From: Anaerolineales bacterium | Lineage (GTDB): Bacteria > Chloroflexota > Anaerolineae > Anaerolineales > Villigracilaceae | Assembly: GCA_030583905.1 (NCBI GenBank) | Contig: CP129481.1 | Location: forward strand, 2,634,136-2,698,135 | Direction of reading: 5' to 3' | DNA length: 64,000 nt | Shown: positions 41,809-51,019 of the stretch, piece by piece | Numbering within the stretch: position 1 is the stretch's first letter | Layout: the number at the start of each line of letters is the position of its first letter | Made by a program: the position numbers and the translations under genes | The notes under the pieces: model-generated | What the model was told of the DNA's origin: nothing | The model's input: the letters and a program-made list of their open reading frames with translations, nothing else | The model's database searches: none

Positions 41809-42623
41809 AAAAAATACTCGTCCGCACAAGGAATTCCGAATACCAGATCATCCAGGCGCTCAAGCTCAATCGGCTGAAACGGCATAAATCCAGCGAGGTT
41901 TTCGTGGAGGGGATCGAATCCATAAAACAGGCGGTCAACGCCGGTTTGGAGATCACAAGGATCATTATTTATGACGAAACAAGGTTATCGAATTGGGGAA
42001 AACATTTGATCAGGGACTGCAATGCCCAACTGCTCGAAATGCCATTCGAACTCTACAAAGAGCTTTGCGACCGGGATGAACCGTCGGAGATGCTCATTAC
42101 TACAAAAGTGGCACCGATGCGCCTACGTGAGCTGTCCCTGCCTGAAAAGCCGTTCATCCTGATATTTGACCGACCAAGCGACCACGGAAACTTAGGCTCA
42201 TTGATCCGTTCAGCAAACTCGTTCGAGGTTGACGCCATCTTCATCATTGGGCATGCGATCGATATCTTCGATCCCAAGGTCATCCGTGCAAGCCTGGGCA
42301 GCATCTTCCACTCGAAGATCATCAACATTCAATCCATGCAGGAATTAGAACGCTGGGTGGAAGAACAAAAACAAAGGAATAACATCAGCCTTGTCGGGAC
42401 GGACTCCGCCGGAGATGTGTCATTAAAGGATCATGGGCTAAGCAAGCCGATCGCACTGGTTCTGGGAAACGAGGCAAAAGGCATGAGCGTTGCGTTGAAT
42501 AATATGTGCGACCTGATCATCAGCATTCCCCTATCCGGCGCTGTCAATTCCCTGAATGTCGCCTGTGCCGGTTCGATCCTGATGTGGGACGTGTATAAGA
42601 ACAGCGGACACTTTTCCCAATAG
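41805..42623 (+). CDS. TrmH/SpoU-family RNA 2'-O-methyltransferase
   Basis: A 272-residue SPOUT methyltransferase. An N-terminal substrate-binding domain (EVFVEGIESIKQAVNAGLEI) precedes the knotted catalytic domain. Conserved motifs are FDRPSDHGNLGSLIRSANSF (motif 1), LVLGNEAKGMS (motif 2) and ISIPLSGAVNSLNVACAGSI (motif 3). These bind S-adenosylmethionine in the knot. It methylates ribose in tRNA or rRNA; the target is not clear. It is coupled to the GNAT gene by an ATGA overlap. Confidence 0.9.
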   Translation: MKKILVRTRNSEYQIIQALKLNRLKRHKSSEVFVEGIESIKQAVNAGLEITRIIIYDETRLSNWGKHLIRDCNAQLLEMPFELYKELCDRDEPSEMLITTKVAPMRLRELSLPEKPFILIFDRPSDHGNLGSLIRSANSFEVDAIFIIGHAIDIFDPKVIRASLGSIFHSKIINIQSMQELERWVEEQKQRNNISLVGTDSAGDVSLKDHGLSKPIALVLGNEAKGMSVALNNMCDLIISIPLSGAVNSLNVACAGSILMWDVYKNSGHFSQ

Positions 42624-42695
42624 AATAGACGTGTTGACGGTCATACAGGCGCCGTATCGGCAATTTTCAGCGCAACCTCCATACTCTGATTCCGA

Positions 42696-42701
42696 TATAA
42701 T
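42696..42701 (+). promoter_or_regulatory. -10 element, leaderless-type promoter
   Basis: TATAAT ends eight bases before the ATG at 42710, and no ribosome site lies between. This is the same arrangement as at 23 and 12000. Confidence 0.5.
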
Positions 42702-42709
42702 CTTGGACT

Positions 42710-43600
42710 ATGCAAAAGCATCATACATTCACAGGGTTGATTGCAGGTCTTACTGCCGCCTCGATCTGGGGCGGCATGTACGTTGTCAGCAAGGTCGTAC
42801 TGGAGGTCATTCCGCCGTTTTCGCTGTTGACGCTGCGCCTCGTATTGGGCGCGCTGGCGCTGGGACTGGTCATTTATATCCGCAACAAGCGGACGGGTAC
42901 GAAACTTGCCATTACAAAGGATTTCTTCTGGCAAAGTTTTCTCGTCGGGTTTGTCGGCTACGGGATTTCGCTTGGCTTCCAGTTCGTCGGTACAAAATTA
43001 TCCACCGCATCGAACGGGGCGCTGGTCACCTCCGCCACGCCGGCATTCGTCCTGTTGTTCGCGCCCTTTCTGCTGGGAGAACGCGCCACCACACAGCGCA
43101 TTATCGCGCTGGTCGTGTCCACGCTGGGCGTAGCCGCCGTCATCGACCCGCGCAACGCGGAACTCTCTCCGTCCCTGTTTTGGGGCAATATGAGCCTGCT
43201 GGCGGCGGCATTGACCTGGGCGCTGTACTCCGTGTTGGTGCGCAAGGTCTCCAAATCCGCAGACTTATTGCTCTCCAGCGCGATCATGTTCCTGGGCGGC
43301 ATGCCTTCGAGCATCCTGTTCAGCGTTTGGGAAATCAACACGCAGGGCATCGGCACGATCACATGGGGAGTCATTGGCGGAATCCTGTTTCTGGGGATCG
43401 TCTCCACCGCCATCGCGATGTTCCTATGGAATTACGCCTTTGCGGAATTGCCCGCCGCCGTCGCTTCATTGACGTTCTTTGCCCAGCCGGTGGTTGGCAC
43501 ACTGCTCGGATGGTTCTTCCTCGCCGAGACCATTACCCCTCTGTTCATTCTCGGCGGCGTGTTGATCGGCATCGGCATTTTGATCGCCACGAGGGAGTGA
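42710..43600 (+). CDS. EamA/DMT-family transporter
   Basis: A 296-residue membrane protein with ten helices in two EamA repeats. The first contains AASIWGGMYVVSKVVLEVIP and the second LTWALYSVLVRKVSK with FFAQPVVGTLLGWFFLAE near the end. This is the drug/metabolite transporter layout, used for export of amino acids or other metabolites. The substrate is not evident. The gene appears monocistronic, from a leaderless-type promoter, and ends at a shared terminator. Confidence 0.88.
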   Translation: MQKHHTFTGLIAGLTAASIWGGMYVVSKVVLEVIPPFSLLTLRLVLGALALGLVIYIRNKRTGTKLAITKDFFWQSFLVGFVGYGISLGFQFVGTKLSTASNGALVTSATPAFVLLFAPFLLGERATTQRIIALVVSTLGVAAVIDPRNAELSPSLFWGNMSLLAAALTWALYSVLVRKVSKSADLLLSSAIMFLGGMPSSILFSVWEINTQGIGTITWGVIGGILFLGIVSTAIAMFLWNYAFAELPAAVASLTFFAQPVVGTLLGWFFLAETITPLFILGGVLIGIGILIATRE

Positions 43601-43639
43601 AAAATTCAGGTCGCAGAATCAAGCCGCAGTTAAACCATG

Positions 43640-43675
43640 AAGCGGATGCAATTTGGGAGGAAACTGCATCCGCTT
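43640..43675. terminator. Hairpin between convergent eamA-type and pyk genes
   Basis: AAGCGGATGCA and TGCATCCGCTT, eleven-base exact arms, flank a 14-base loop. The T-tract is weak on both strands, so efficiency is uncertain. Confidence 0.55.
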
Positions 43676-43692
43676 GGCTTAAAGTCCAGCCG

Positions 43693-45174
43693 TTAATTTT
43701 TCACATTTTTCTCTGCCAGTTTGCGCGCCAAATTCACGCTTGCTTCGCTTCCGACGGTGTGAAGCAGCGCCATATTGGGCGGGCGCTGTTCGCCGATGGG
43801 ATATCCACAGATCAGCACAACCTGCTGTCCCGAACGAATGCCGGATTTCAAAAGCGCGGCATCCACATCCGAGATCATATCGTCCATTGTGTTCGCATAT
43901 TTTGCAAGATGCGGCTCAACACCCCACAGGAACGCAAGTTGGTTGAAAGTTGAGCTTTCGGGGGTAAATGCAAGGATCTGCTTCGAGGGACGCGCCTTGG
44001 ACATCAGCCATGCGGAACGTCCCTGCATGGTGAAGACAGCCACCGCGCGCACATCGGGATCCCTTGCCAGCGCGTTCGCCGCGCGCGCCATGGACGCCGC
44101 ATCGCTCACGCCCAAACCTGCCCTGCCATCCTGACGGCTCCCCCACTCTGCAAAATGGGACTCCGCCTCCAGCACGATGCGCGACATCATTGCGACTGCC
44201 TCGCTGGGGTAATCGCCCGACGCGGTCTCCGCGGAGAGCATGACCGCATCCGTGCCGTCAAAGACAGCATTCGCAACGTCCGATGCCTCGGCACGCGTGG
44301 GGATCGGATTCTGGATCATCGACTCCAGCATTTGCGTGGCGGTAATGACCAGTTTTGCGCGCGCGTTGGCGGCATGGATGATGGTCTTTTGCAGGGCTGG
44401 CACACGCTCAGGCGGAAGCTCCACGCCGAGGTCGCCACGCGCCACCATCACACCGTCCACAATGTCCAGAATGGCTTCCAACTCGTTCATCGCCTCCGGC
44501 TTTTCCAGTTTGGCGATTAACAGAGGCGCGCGCTTGCCGCCGGAAAATTCATCAATTGCGGCACGCACCGCCTTGACATCCTCCGCACTGCGGACAAAGG
44601 AAATCGCAACAGCATCCACGCCTTGAGAAATTCCAAAGGCAAGGTCGGCTCTGTCCTTTTCGGTGAAACCTGCGATCCGCAACTTGACGCCGGGCAGATT
44701 AATTCCTTTGTGCGAGGAAAGCGTTCCGCCTACCAGCACTTTGGCATGGACTACACGCCCCTTGGCAGACACGACCTCCAACGCAAGGCGACCGTCATCG
44801 AGCAGGAGGCGGTCGCCCGCCTGAACGGACTCGAACAGTTCGCGGAAGTCCACAGGTAGGAGCTGGCAAGCCGTCTGCGGCCGGTCATCCTGTGCGGCAT
44901 ACAAACAGACTTCCTCCCCGCTGGAGAGCTGAAGCGATGCCGCCAGTTTCCCCACGCGGATCTTCGGTCCTTGCAAATCCTGCAAAATACCGATGGGAAG
45001 ATTGAGTTTCTTTGCCACCGCCCGAATTCTGGCTACGCGCATCTCGTGCTGGTCATGTGTGCCGTGGGAGAAGTTCAGGCGGGCAATATTCATCCCGGCT
45101 CGAACAAGTGACTCCAACGCCGCTTCCGAATCAGAAGCGGGACCGATCGTTGCAACAATTTTTGCTCTACGCAT
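43693..45174 (-). CDS. pyk: Pyruvate kinase
   Basis: A 493-residue pyruvate kinase, the last step of glycolysis (PEP + ADP to pyruvate + ATP). Motifs are AKIVATIGPAS and NIARLNFSHGT at the N-terminus, LQDLQGPKIRVG, the signature LLIAKLEKPEAMNELEAILD with the active-site Lys, MVARGDLGVELP, TATQMLESMI and RAEASDVANAVFDGTDAVML. The B domain lies within about 70-165, and the C-terminal allosteric domain from about 350. A consensus promoter lies upstream. The gene is separate from other glycolytic genes here. Confidence 0.95.
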   Translation of the reverse strand: MRRAKIVATIGPASDSEAALESLVRAGMNIARLNFSHGTHDQHEMRVARIRAVAKKLNLPIGILQDLQGPKIRVGKLAASLQLSSGEEVCLYAAQDDRPQTACQLLPVDFRELFESVQAGDRLLLDDGRLALEVVSAKGRVVHAKVLVGGTLSSHKGINLPGVKLRIAGFTEKDRADLAFGISQGVDAVAISFVRSAEDVKAVRAAIDEFSGGKRAPLLIAKLEKPEAMNELEAILDIVDGVMVARGDLGVELPPERVPALQKTIIHAANARAKLVITATQMLESMIQNPIPTRAEASDVANAVFDGTDAVMLSAETASGDYPSEAVAMMSRIVLEAESHFAEWGSRQDGRAGLGVSDAASMARAANALARDPDVRAVAVFTMQGRSAWLMSKARPSKQILAFTPESSTFNQLAFLWGVEPHLAKYANTMDDMISDVDAALLKSGIRSGQQVVLICGYPIGEQRPPNMALLHTVGSEASVNLARKLAEKNVKN

Positions 45175-45248
45175 AAAAAATTATCCTTTATTTCGATATA
45201 TGACCTAAAGCTCCCCCGCTTCCACCAGCTTCATGCCAAAACGGGTAG

Positions 45249-45277
45249 ATGATAGGTAAAAAGTCCAAGAATGTCAA
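45249..45277 (-). promoter_or_regulatory. Promoter of pyk
   Basis: On the minus strand, TTGACA (45277-45272), a 17-base spacer and TATCAT (45254-45249) form a near-consensus promoter. Transcription would start near 45243, about 70 bases before the pyk ATG. Confidence 0.7.
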
Positions 45278-45302
45278 GCCGGATACTTCAACATCAGGTT
45301 AA

Positions 45303-45339
45303 CAAAAAAGGCGCGGAACGGCATATCGCTCCGCGCCTT
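45303..45339 (-). terminator. Terminator of the acetyl-CoA hydrolase operon
   Basis: AAGGCGCGGA and TCCGCGCCTT, ten-base exact arms with a 12-base loop, run on the minus strand into TTTTTT (45309-45304). It lies just past the acetyl-CoA hydrolase stop codon. Confidence 0.75.
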
Positions 45340-45358
45340 GCAAAACTTTCGTTATTAA

Positions 45359-46669
45359 TTAAAGATAGTGCAATTCTTTCGCCTGCTTCTCCAATTCGTC
45401 ATGGAAGATCGGGTTGGCAACCTTGATCAGTGCCTGCGCGCGCTGGCGGATGGTCTTGCCGTACAGGTCTGCAATGCCGTATTCAGTCACCACGAAACGG
45501 ACATGGTTGCGGCTCGTCACTACGCCTGCGCCTGGTTTCAACATGGCGACGATCTTACTCAGCTGGGTTCCGTCCCTTAAGGTGGCTGTGCTGGGAAGGG
45601 CAATGATGGGCACCCCACCTTTGGAGCGGGATGCGCCATAGATGAAGTCCAATTGACCGCCGACGCCGCTATACAGTTTCGGTCCAATGCTGTCGGCACA
45701 GACCTGACCGGTCAGGTCCACTTCGATGGCGGAGTTGACCGCCACCATGCGGTCATTCTGCGCGATCACGAACGGATCGTTCACATACTCGGTCGGGTGC
45801 ATCTCCACCATCGGGTTATCGTTCGCCCATTCGTACAATTTGCGCGTGCCAAGGACAAAGCCGGCAACAATCTTCCCGGTATGGATGGATTTTCTGGCAT
45901 TTGTCAGAACGCCCGCATTGACAAGGTCGATCACACCATCAGAGAACAACTCGGTGTGAATACCCAGGTCTTTCTTATCCATGAGGAATTTCAAGACCGC
46001 ATCGGGAATGGAACCGATGCCCAATTGCATGGTCGCGCCATCCGGAATAAGGGAGGCGACATGCCCGGCAATACTTTGAATGATCTCCGAATCGCCTTCG
46101 GCGGTCATCTTGTGCTCGGGGATGGGATAATTGACCGGCACGATATGCGTCAGGCGGCTGACATGGATGAACGAATCTCCCAGCGTGCGCGGCATTTGGT
46201 CGTTCACTTCGGCGATGATGATCTTCGCCGATTCCGCCGGGGATTTGGATAAACCCACTTCCACACCAAGACTGCAAAAGCCGTGTTCATCGGGCGGCGA
46301 GACGTGAATAATGGCAACATCCACAGGCAGTACGCCGCGCTTGAACAGCAGCGGGAATTCGGAAAGCAGCACGGGGGTAAAGTCTGCACGCCCCTCCTGC
46401 ACCGCCTTGCGGATGTTCGCGCTGATGAACATGGAGTTCACGCGCAGGTGTCCCTCCATTTCCGGCGCAACATAATCGGCGGAACCGACCGTCAGCGCCT
46501 GGCAAATTTCCACGTTCTGGAGGTTGGGGGCATGCGCCACCAGCGCCGCCAAAAGCGTCTGGGGAACGGACACGTTTCCCGTAAGAAAGATGCGGTCGCC
46601 TGATTTGATGACCTTGACCGCCTCTTCGGCGGTCGTCACGCGGGATTGATAAATTCCAGCCGCGTTCAT
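45359..46669 (-). CDS. Acetyl-CoA hydrolase/transferase family protein
   Basis: A 436-residue class I CoA-transferase-family protein of the acetyl-CoA hydrolase / 4-hydroxybutyrate CoA-transferase type. Landmarks are GDRIFLTGNVSVPQTLL, SPPDEHGFCSLG, LGIGSIPDAVLKFL, HTELFSDGVIDL and the C-terminal GVGGQLDFIYGASRSKGG and RFVVTEYGIADL, where the catalytic Glu is expected. It would move CoA between short-chain acids or hydrolyse acetyl-CoA. The start at 46669 overlaps the ald stop as ATGA; the longer frame lies within ald. Both are probably one operon. Confidence 0.87.
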   Translation of the reverse strand: MNAAGIYQSRVTTAEEAVKVIKSGDRIFLTGNVSVPQTLLAALVAHAPNLQNVEICQALTVGSADYVAPEMEGHLRVNSMFISANIRKAVQEGRADFTPVLLSEFPLLFKRGVLPVDVAIIHVSPPDEHGFCSLGVEVGLSKSPAESAKIIIAEVNDQMPRTLGDSFIHVSRLTHIVPVNYPIPEHKMTAEGDSEIIQSIAGHVASLIPDGATMQLGIGSIPDAVLKFLMDKKDLGIHTELFSDGVIDLVNAGVLTNARKSIHTGKIVAGFVLGTRKLYEWANDNPMVEMHPTEYVNDPFVIAQNDRMVAVNSAIEVDLTGQVCADSIGPKLYSGVGGQLDFIYGASRSKGGVPIIALPSTATLRDGTQLSKIVAMLKPGAGVVTSRNHVRFVVTEYGIADLYGKTIRQRAQALIKVANPIFHDELEKQAKELHYL

Positions 46670-47757
46670 TTTCCACCATCCTTCGCGCTCAACCGGACGA
46701 GGTGCACCATTTCTCCCTGATAGGTGTTGATCGCGGCCTCGATCGCAGGATCCGCTTTCCGCGCAGCTTCGATGCCGGTATTCGCAATTTCCAAAATGTA
46801 GGGAATTGCGGCATTGACGAACATGTGGCTTGCCGTCCGCGCAACCAAGCTGGGGATATTCGGCACACAATAATGCACGATGTTCTCTTCGACAAAGGTC
46901 GGGGTGTCGTGCGTGGTGGGGCGCGATGTTTCAACACAACCGCCCTGATCGATGCTGACATCGATGATGACCGAACGGGGCTTCATCCCGCGCAGGATTT
47001 CACGGGTGATGACGATCGGCGCGCGCATCCCGCTCTTCATCACAGCGCCGATGACGACATCCGCATAGGAGGTTGCGCGTTCGATATTCCGCTCTGTAGC
47101 GATCATGGTCACCACACCGGGAACACGGTCCGCGACCTTCTCCAACACTGACATGCTTTTATCCAGCAAGGTCACATGCGCGCCAGCGCGCATCATGGCG
47201 CGTGCCGCCGAAGCGCCCACCGCGCCGCCGCCAATAATGACAACTTCCGCGGGCGGAACTCCGGGCAGACCGCTCAACAGGATACCTTTGCCGCCGCGAT
47301 TGGTCTGAAGCAAACGAGCCGCGATCTGCGCCACCATCGCGCCGCAGATCATGCTGAACGGGCGTAACACGGGAAAATCGCGTTCCTTCGCGGAGACCTG
47401 TTCGTAGGCAATCGCAGTGATCTTCTTATCCAGCAGAAGGTCGATCTGGTCCTGCGAACTCGAAGCAAGGTGCAAGAAGCCTGCGATCATCGAATCTTCG
47501 CGCAGCCATTCCAACTCCTGCTTGAGCGGACGCGCGATCTTCAACAACAGGTCGGCGCGCCCAAAGACTTCCTCGGCGGAGTAGGCGATTCGCGCCCCGG
47601 CTTGTTCATACTCCTGATCGCTGAATCCCGCCGCCAAACCCGCCTCATGCTCGACGAAAACCTGGTGCCCGTTCCGGGTCAGGATCTCCACCCCGGCAGG
47701 CGGCAAACCGACGCGGTATTCGAACGGTCTGCTTTCTTTTGGTATTCCAATATACAT
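46666..47757 (-). CDS. ald: Alanine dehydrogenase
   Basis: A 363-residue NAD-dependent alanine dehydrogenase, interconverting alanine with pyruvate and ammonia. MYIGIPKESRPFEYRVGLPP opens the protein; the early Lys/Arg and catalytic His (in FLHLAS) are present. The nucleotide fold has VVIIGGGAVGASAARAMMRAG (read as two overlapping motifs near 170-190), then DVSIDQGGCVETSRPTTHD. The family's length is about 370, so this is complete. Pyruvate links it to the adjacent CoA enzyme and to pyruvate kinase. It overlaps the next gene by four bases. Confidence 0.9.
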   Translation of the reverse strand: MYIGIPKESRPFEYRVGLPPAGVEILTRNGHQVFVEHEAGLAAGFSDQEYEQAGARIAYSAEEVFGRADLLLKIARPLKQELEWLREDSMIAGFLHLASSSQDQIDLLLDKKITAIAYEQVSAKERDFPVLRPFSMICGAMVAQIAARLLQTNRGGKGILLSGLPGVPPAEVVIIGGGAVGASAARAMMRAGAHVTLLDKSMSVLEKVADRVPGVVTMIATERNIERATSYADVVIGAVMKSGMRAPIVITREILRGMKPRSVIIDVSIDQGGCVETSRPTTHDTPTFVEENIVHYCVPNIPSLVARTASHMFVNAAIPYILEIANTGIEAARKADPAIEAAINTYQGEMVHLVRLSAKDGGK

Positions 47758-47767
47758 GGTGCCTCCA

Positions 47768-47803
47768 TAAAAAACCCTAAAGGTCTTCAGGACCTTTAGG
47801 GTT
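47768..47803 (-). terminator. Terminator of rocD
   Basis: AACCCTAAAGGTC and GACCTTTAGGGTT, 13-base exact arms with a five-base loop, run on the minus strand into TTTTTT. The stem lies between the rocD stop and the ald start. Confidence 0.75.
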
Positions 47804-47811
47804 GCTAAAAT

Positions 47812-49005
47812 TTATTGCAGATTGAGCACGTCCCGAATGGCTGGGAGCGCCCAATCGATCGTCTCTTTATCGATCACCAGCGGCGGCGCAAAACGGATGA
47901 CATTGTCATGCGTCTCCTTGGCAAGGATGCCGCGCTCCTTCAACGCTTCACAGAAGCGGCGCGCCTTGGTATGAAGTTCCACAGCGATCAACAACCCGCG
48001 TCCGCGCACTTCTTTGACGTGCGGGCTGGGGATCTCACTCAATTGCTCGACAAAGTACGTACCGAGTTCCGCGGAACGCTCCGCCAGTTTCTCCTCGCGG
48101 ATCACGCGCAGGGACGCGCGCGCCACCGCCGCCGCCAGCGGATTGCCACCGAACGTCGAGCCATGCTCGCCGGGCTGGAACAATCCCATAATGGCTTTGT
48201 CCGCCAGCACGGCAGAGACCGGGTAAAAGCCGCCCGAAAGTGCCTTACCGACGATGGTCATGTCAGCGCGGACATCTTCATGATGGGCAGCGAACAGTTT
48301 CCCGGTCCGCGCAAGACCCGTTTGAATTTCATCCGCAATGAAGAGTACATTATTCTTCTTGCAAACTTCCGCCACTTTTTTCAAATATCCATCAGGCGGG
48401 ATGATGACGCCTGCCTCCCCCTGGATCGGCTCAAGCATCACTGCCGCTGTATTAGGCGTAATGGCTTTCTCGAGCGCATCAGCATTGCCATATTCGACAA
48501 CGATGAAACCCGGCGTGAACGGACCGAAATCATCACGATAGGAAGGCTCGGTGGAAAAGGAAATGATGGTCACCGTGCGCCCGTGGAAGTTATTGCCCGC
48601 CACGATGATCTCCGCCTGATGACGCGGCACGCCTTTGACCACGTACGCCCATTTACGAGCAAGTTTCACCGCCGTCTCGACCGCTTCCGCGCCGGAGTTC
48701 ATCGGCAGGGACATTTCGTAGCCGGTCATTTCAGAGAGTTCTTTGTAAAGAAGCGGCAATTGGTCATTGCGAAAGGCACGCGATGTAAGCGTGACTTTCT
48801 TCGCCTGTTCAAGCATGGCGTTCAAAATCTCAGGGTGGACATGTCCCTGATTGACCGCCGAATACGCAGAAAGACAATCAAGGTACTTCTTGCCTTCCAC
48901 ATCATGCACCCACACCCCTTCCGCTTTTTCGATCACCACATCCAGCGGATGATAATTGTGCGCGCCAAATTCTTCTTCGATCTTTATATAGTCTTGTGTG
49001 TTCAT
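47812..49005 (-). CDS. rocD: Ornithine aminotransferase
   Basis: A 397-residue class III PLP aminotransferase. Landmarks are [19 protein letters not shown] with [72 protein letters not shown], the Schiff-base Lys in [16 protein letters not shown] and [15 protein letters not shown]. These match RocD, which converts ornithine and 2-oxoglutarate to glutamate semialdehyde and glutamate. Ornithine carbamoyltransferase lies next upstream, so both act on ornithine. A terminator follows. Confidence 0.92.
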   Translation of the reverse strand: MNTQDYIKIEEEFGAHNYHPLDVVIEKAEGVWVHDVEGKKYLDCLSAYSAVNQGHVHPEILNAMLEQAKKVTLTSRAFRNDQLPLLYKELSEMTGYEMSLPMNSGAEAVETAVKLARKWAYVVKGVPRHQAEIIVAGNNFHGRTVTIISFSTEPSYRDDFGPFTPGFIVVEYGNADALEKAITPNTAAVMLEPIQGEAGVIIPPDGYLKKVAEVCKKNNVLFIADEIQTGLARTGKLFAAHHEDVRADMTIVGKALSGGFYPVSAVLADKAIMGLFQPGEHGSTFGGNPLAAAVARASLRVIREEKLAERSAELGTYFVEQLSEIPSPHVKEVRGRGLLIAVELHTKARRFCEALKERGILAKETHDNVIRFAPPLVIDKETIDWALPAIRDVLNLQ

Positions 49006-49022
49006 TCATTCACCTTTTATGA

Positions 49023-49108
49023 TGTCAGTGCGAGCACAACAAAGCAATCTCGCCGTTAAAGGAGACCGCTTACCCATTCGGGTACGATGTCGTTCCTCGC
49101 GGTGACAT
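49023..49108. repeat. Dispersed repeat R1, degenerate copy
   Basis: TGTCAGTGCGAG and CTCGCGGTGACA-like ends with AAAGCAATCTC inside match the R1 family with several substitutions. It lies between argF and rocD. Confidence 0.55.
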
Positions 49109-49111
49109 TTA

Positions 49112-50038
49112 TTATCCGACACCAAACACCCGCGCCAAAATCGCCTTCTGTGCGTGCAGACGGTTATGCGCCTGGGGGAAGATCACCGAATGCGGACCGT
49201 CGGCTACTTCGTCGGTCAATTCCTGTCCGCGATGTGCGGGGAGACAGTGCATCACGATCACGTCCTTATCCGCCTCGCTGACCAACTGTGCGTTGACCTG
49301 ATACGGCGGGAAGATCTTCTCGCGGATGGCGGTTTCTTCTTCCTGTCCCATGCTGGTCCACGTATCGGTGTAAATGACATGCGCACCTTTCACCGCCTCG
49401 TGCGGGTCACGGAGGAAGGTCAGTTTACTGCCCGATTTCTTCGCGATCTTCTCCGCGATCTCGACCGCTTTGGGATTCATGTCATAGCCTTCGGGCGAAG
49501 CGACGGTCACATTCCAGCCGAGCAGCGCCGAAACGTGCATCAGCGAAACGGTGACATTGTTCGCATCACCCACGTAACTGATATTCAGTCCCTTCGATTT
49601 TTTGCCGAACTTCTCGATGATGGTCAACGCATCTGCCATGCCCTGACAGGGATGGTTGTAATCGCTCAAGCCGTTAACAACGGGGACGTCAGACCACTTC
49701 GCCAGTTCCAACACGTGTGCGTGATCGAACACGCGCGCCATCAGCGCATGCACATAGCCGGACATCACCCGCGCCACATCCGCAATGGATTCGCGCTTGC
49801 CCAGCCCGATCTCGTTCGGTGAAAGATACAGCGCATCGCCGCCGCCATGACGCATCGCCATATCGAAAGAAACGCGCGTGCGCAAGCTCGGCTTCTGGAA
49901 GATCATCCCCAGCACCTTGCCTTTGAAGATCTTTTTATTGCCTTTTTTAAAATATTCCTTCTTCAGTTTTATCGCCAGGTTGAGCACATCCCGAATTTCA
50001 TCGGATGAAAAATCCGATATTGCCAGAAAATCCTTCAT
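49112..50038 (-). CDS. argF: Ornithine carbamoyltransferase
   Basis: A 308-residue transcarbamylase forming citrulline from ornithine and carbamoyl phosphate. The carbamoyl-phosphate site is KPSLRTRVSFDMAM (STRTR variant with Leu), then GYVHALMARVF, DYNHPCQGMADALT, an ornithine-site SMGQEEE segment (usually SMG), and MHCLPAHRG. The start at 50038 (MKDFLAISDFS) has AAGGAG in front. It could act in arginine synthesis or in catabolic citrulline breakdown; no other arginine genes are adjacent except rocD. Confidence 0.92.
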   Translation of the reverse strand: MKDFLAISDFSSDEIRDVLNLAIKLKKEYFKKGNKKIFKGKVLGMIFQKPSLRTRVSFDMAMRHGGGDALYLSPNEIGLGKRESIADVARVMSGYVHALMARVFDHAHVLELAKWSDVPVVNGLSDYNHPCQGMADALTIIEKFGKKSKGLNISYVGDANNVTVSLMHVSALLGWNVTVASPEGYDMNPKAVEIAEKIAKKSGSKLTFLRDPHEAVKGAHVIYTDTWTSMGQEEETAIREKIFPPYQVNAQLVSEADKDVIVMHCLPAHRGQELTDEVADGPHSVIFPQAHNRLHAQKAILARVFGVG

Positions 50039-50116
50039 ATCAACTCCTTGGATGAAAGTATATCTGTATTGTCCTATTTTGACATGTTTCAAGCATCACG
50101 CATTCCATATGACAAA

Positions 50117-51019
50117 TTACGCACTCCGGAACTTCTTCCAGTAGCGCATCAGCCCGTCGGCGCTCATAGCAACCGGGTTCGCCAATGCGTAGGCTCGAAC
50201 GACATCCTCGCTCAGATTTTTCAATTGCCCCTGCTCCTGCATCCACATAGTGAACGCCTCACGCAGTTCATCAATGGACGGGTCATTCCCCATCACGATC
50301 TCCAGCCATTGCTCGACCTCCGCCAGCGTTTTGTCCATCTCATCCAGCTGCCAGGCGGCATCATCAAAAATCCCAAAATGGGTCGGCGCAATGCGCTGAA
50401 ACTTCAGCGACTTCAACCGCGCAATGCTCTCGCGCCAACGCCCAAAATGAAGTTCCGGCGGCGGCATCGGCGCGCGCAGATAGACATAGCCCGGTATGCG
50501 CACCCCGCTCACATCACCGCAAAAACAAATATCTTCAAAAACGTAGGAATAATGATGTTCTGCATGTCCCGGTGTGTTGACGGGGAGGAAACGCAGATTA
50601 CCAATGACGATCTCCTCCGCATCTTGCGGGACTGTGAGTTGATCCTCCGCTACAGGCAGGATCTCGCCCCAAAGCTGGTCCATCCTATCGCCGTAGATGC
50701 GCGTGGCGCTGGCGATCAGTTTCTCAGGGTTGATCAAATGCGGCGCACCGTTCGGGTGGACGTAGACCTGAGCGCCCTGCTTCGCCAGCCAACCTGCCGC
50801 GCCGGCATGGTCAAGGTGGATGTGGGTCACAAGCACGTGGGTCACATCCCGGGGGGACAAACCTTCGGCTGACAGGGCAGCCTCCAACGCAGGAAGAGTC
50901 GAGCCGGGTCCGGTTTCGATCAAGACCGCGCCGTCATGATGTCGAATCAAATAAGACGCGATTGCCTGCGTCTTATCCTGAAAATTTAAGTCTATGGTGA
51001 TAATACGGGAGTTTGCCAT
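50117..51019 (-). CDS. Metallo-beta-lactamase-fold hydrolase
   Basis: A 300-residue MBL-fold protein. The metal motif HIHLDHAG (about residues 67-74), preceded by VTHVLVT, and the later His in NTPGHAEHHYSY (about 151) and Asp in CFCGDVSG define a binuclear metal site. The C-terminal third is helical and may form an extra domain. Members include glyoxalase II-like and other hydrolases; the substrate is unknown. The start overlaps the end of the DUF58 gene by 28 bases, so it is probably in the moxR operon. Confidence 0.85.
   Translation of the reverse strand: MANSRIITIDLNFQDKTQAIASYLIRHHDGAVLIETGPGSTLPALEAALSAEGLSPRDVTHVLVTHIHLDHAGAAGWLAKQGAQVYVHPNGAPHLINPEKLIASATRIYGDRMDQLWGEILPVAEDQLTVPQDAEEIVIGNLRFLPVNTPGHAEHHYSYVFEDICFCGDVSGVRIPGYVYLRAPMPPPELHFGRWRESIARLKSLKFQRIAPTHFGIFDDAAWQLDEMDKTLAEVEQWLEIVMGNDPSIDELREAFTMWMQEQGQLKNLSEDVVRAYALANPVAMSADGLMRYWKKFRSA

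Noticed and set aside
42631..43953. A 440-codon open frame on the plus strand
   Set aside because: It overlaps the clear EamA transporter and the end of pyruvate kinase. Its translation is rich in Arg and His and lacks domain motifs, so it is an out-of-frame shadow.
47815..49059. A 414-codon open frame opposite rocD
   Set aside because: The reverse strand encodes an intact ornithine aminotransferase with all motifs; the plus-strand frame is its antisense shadow.
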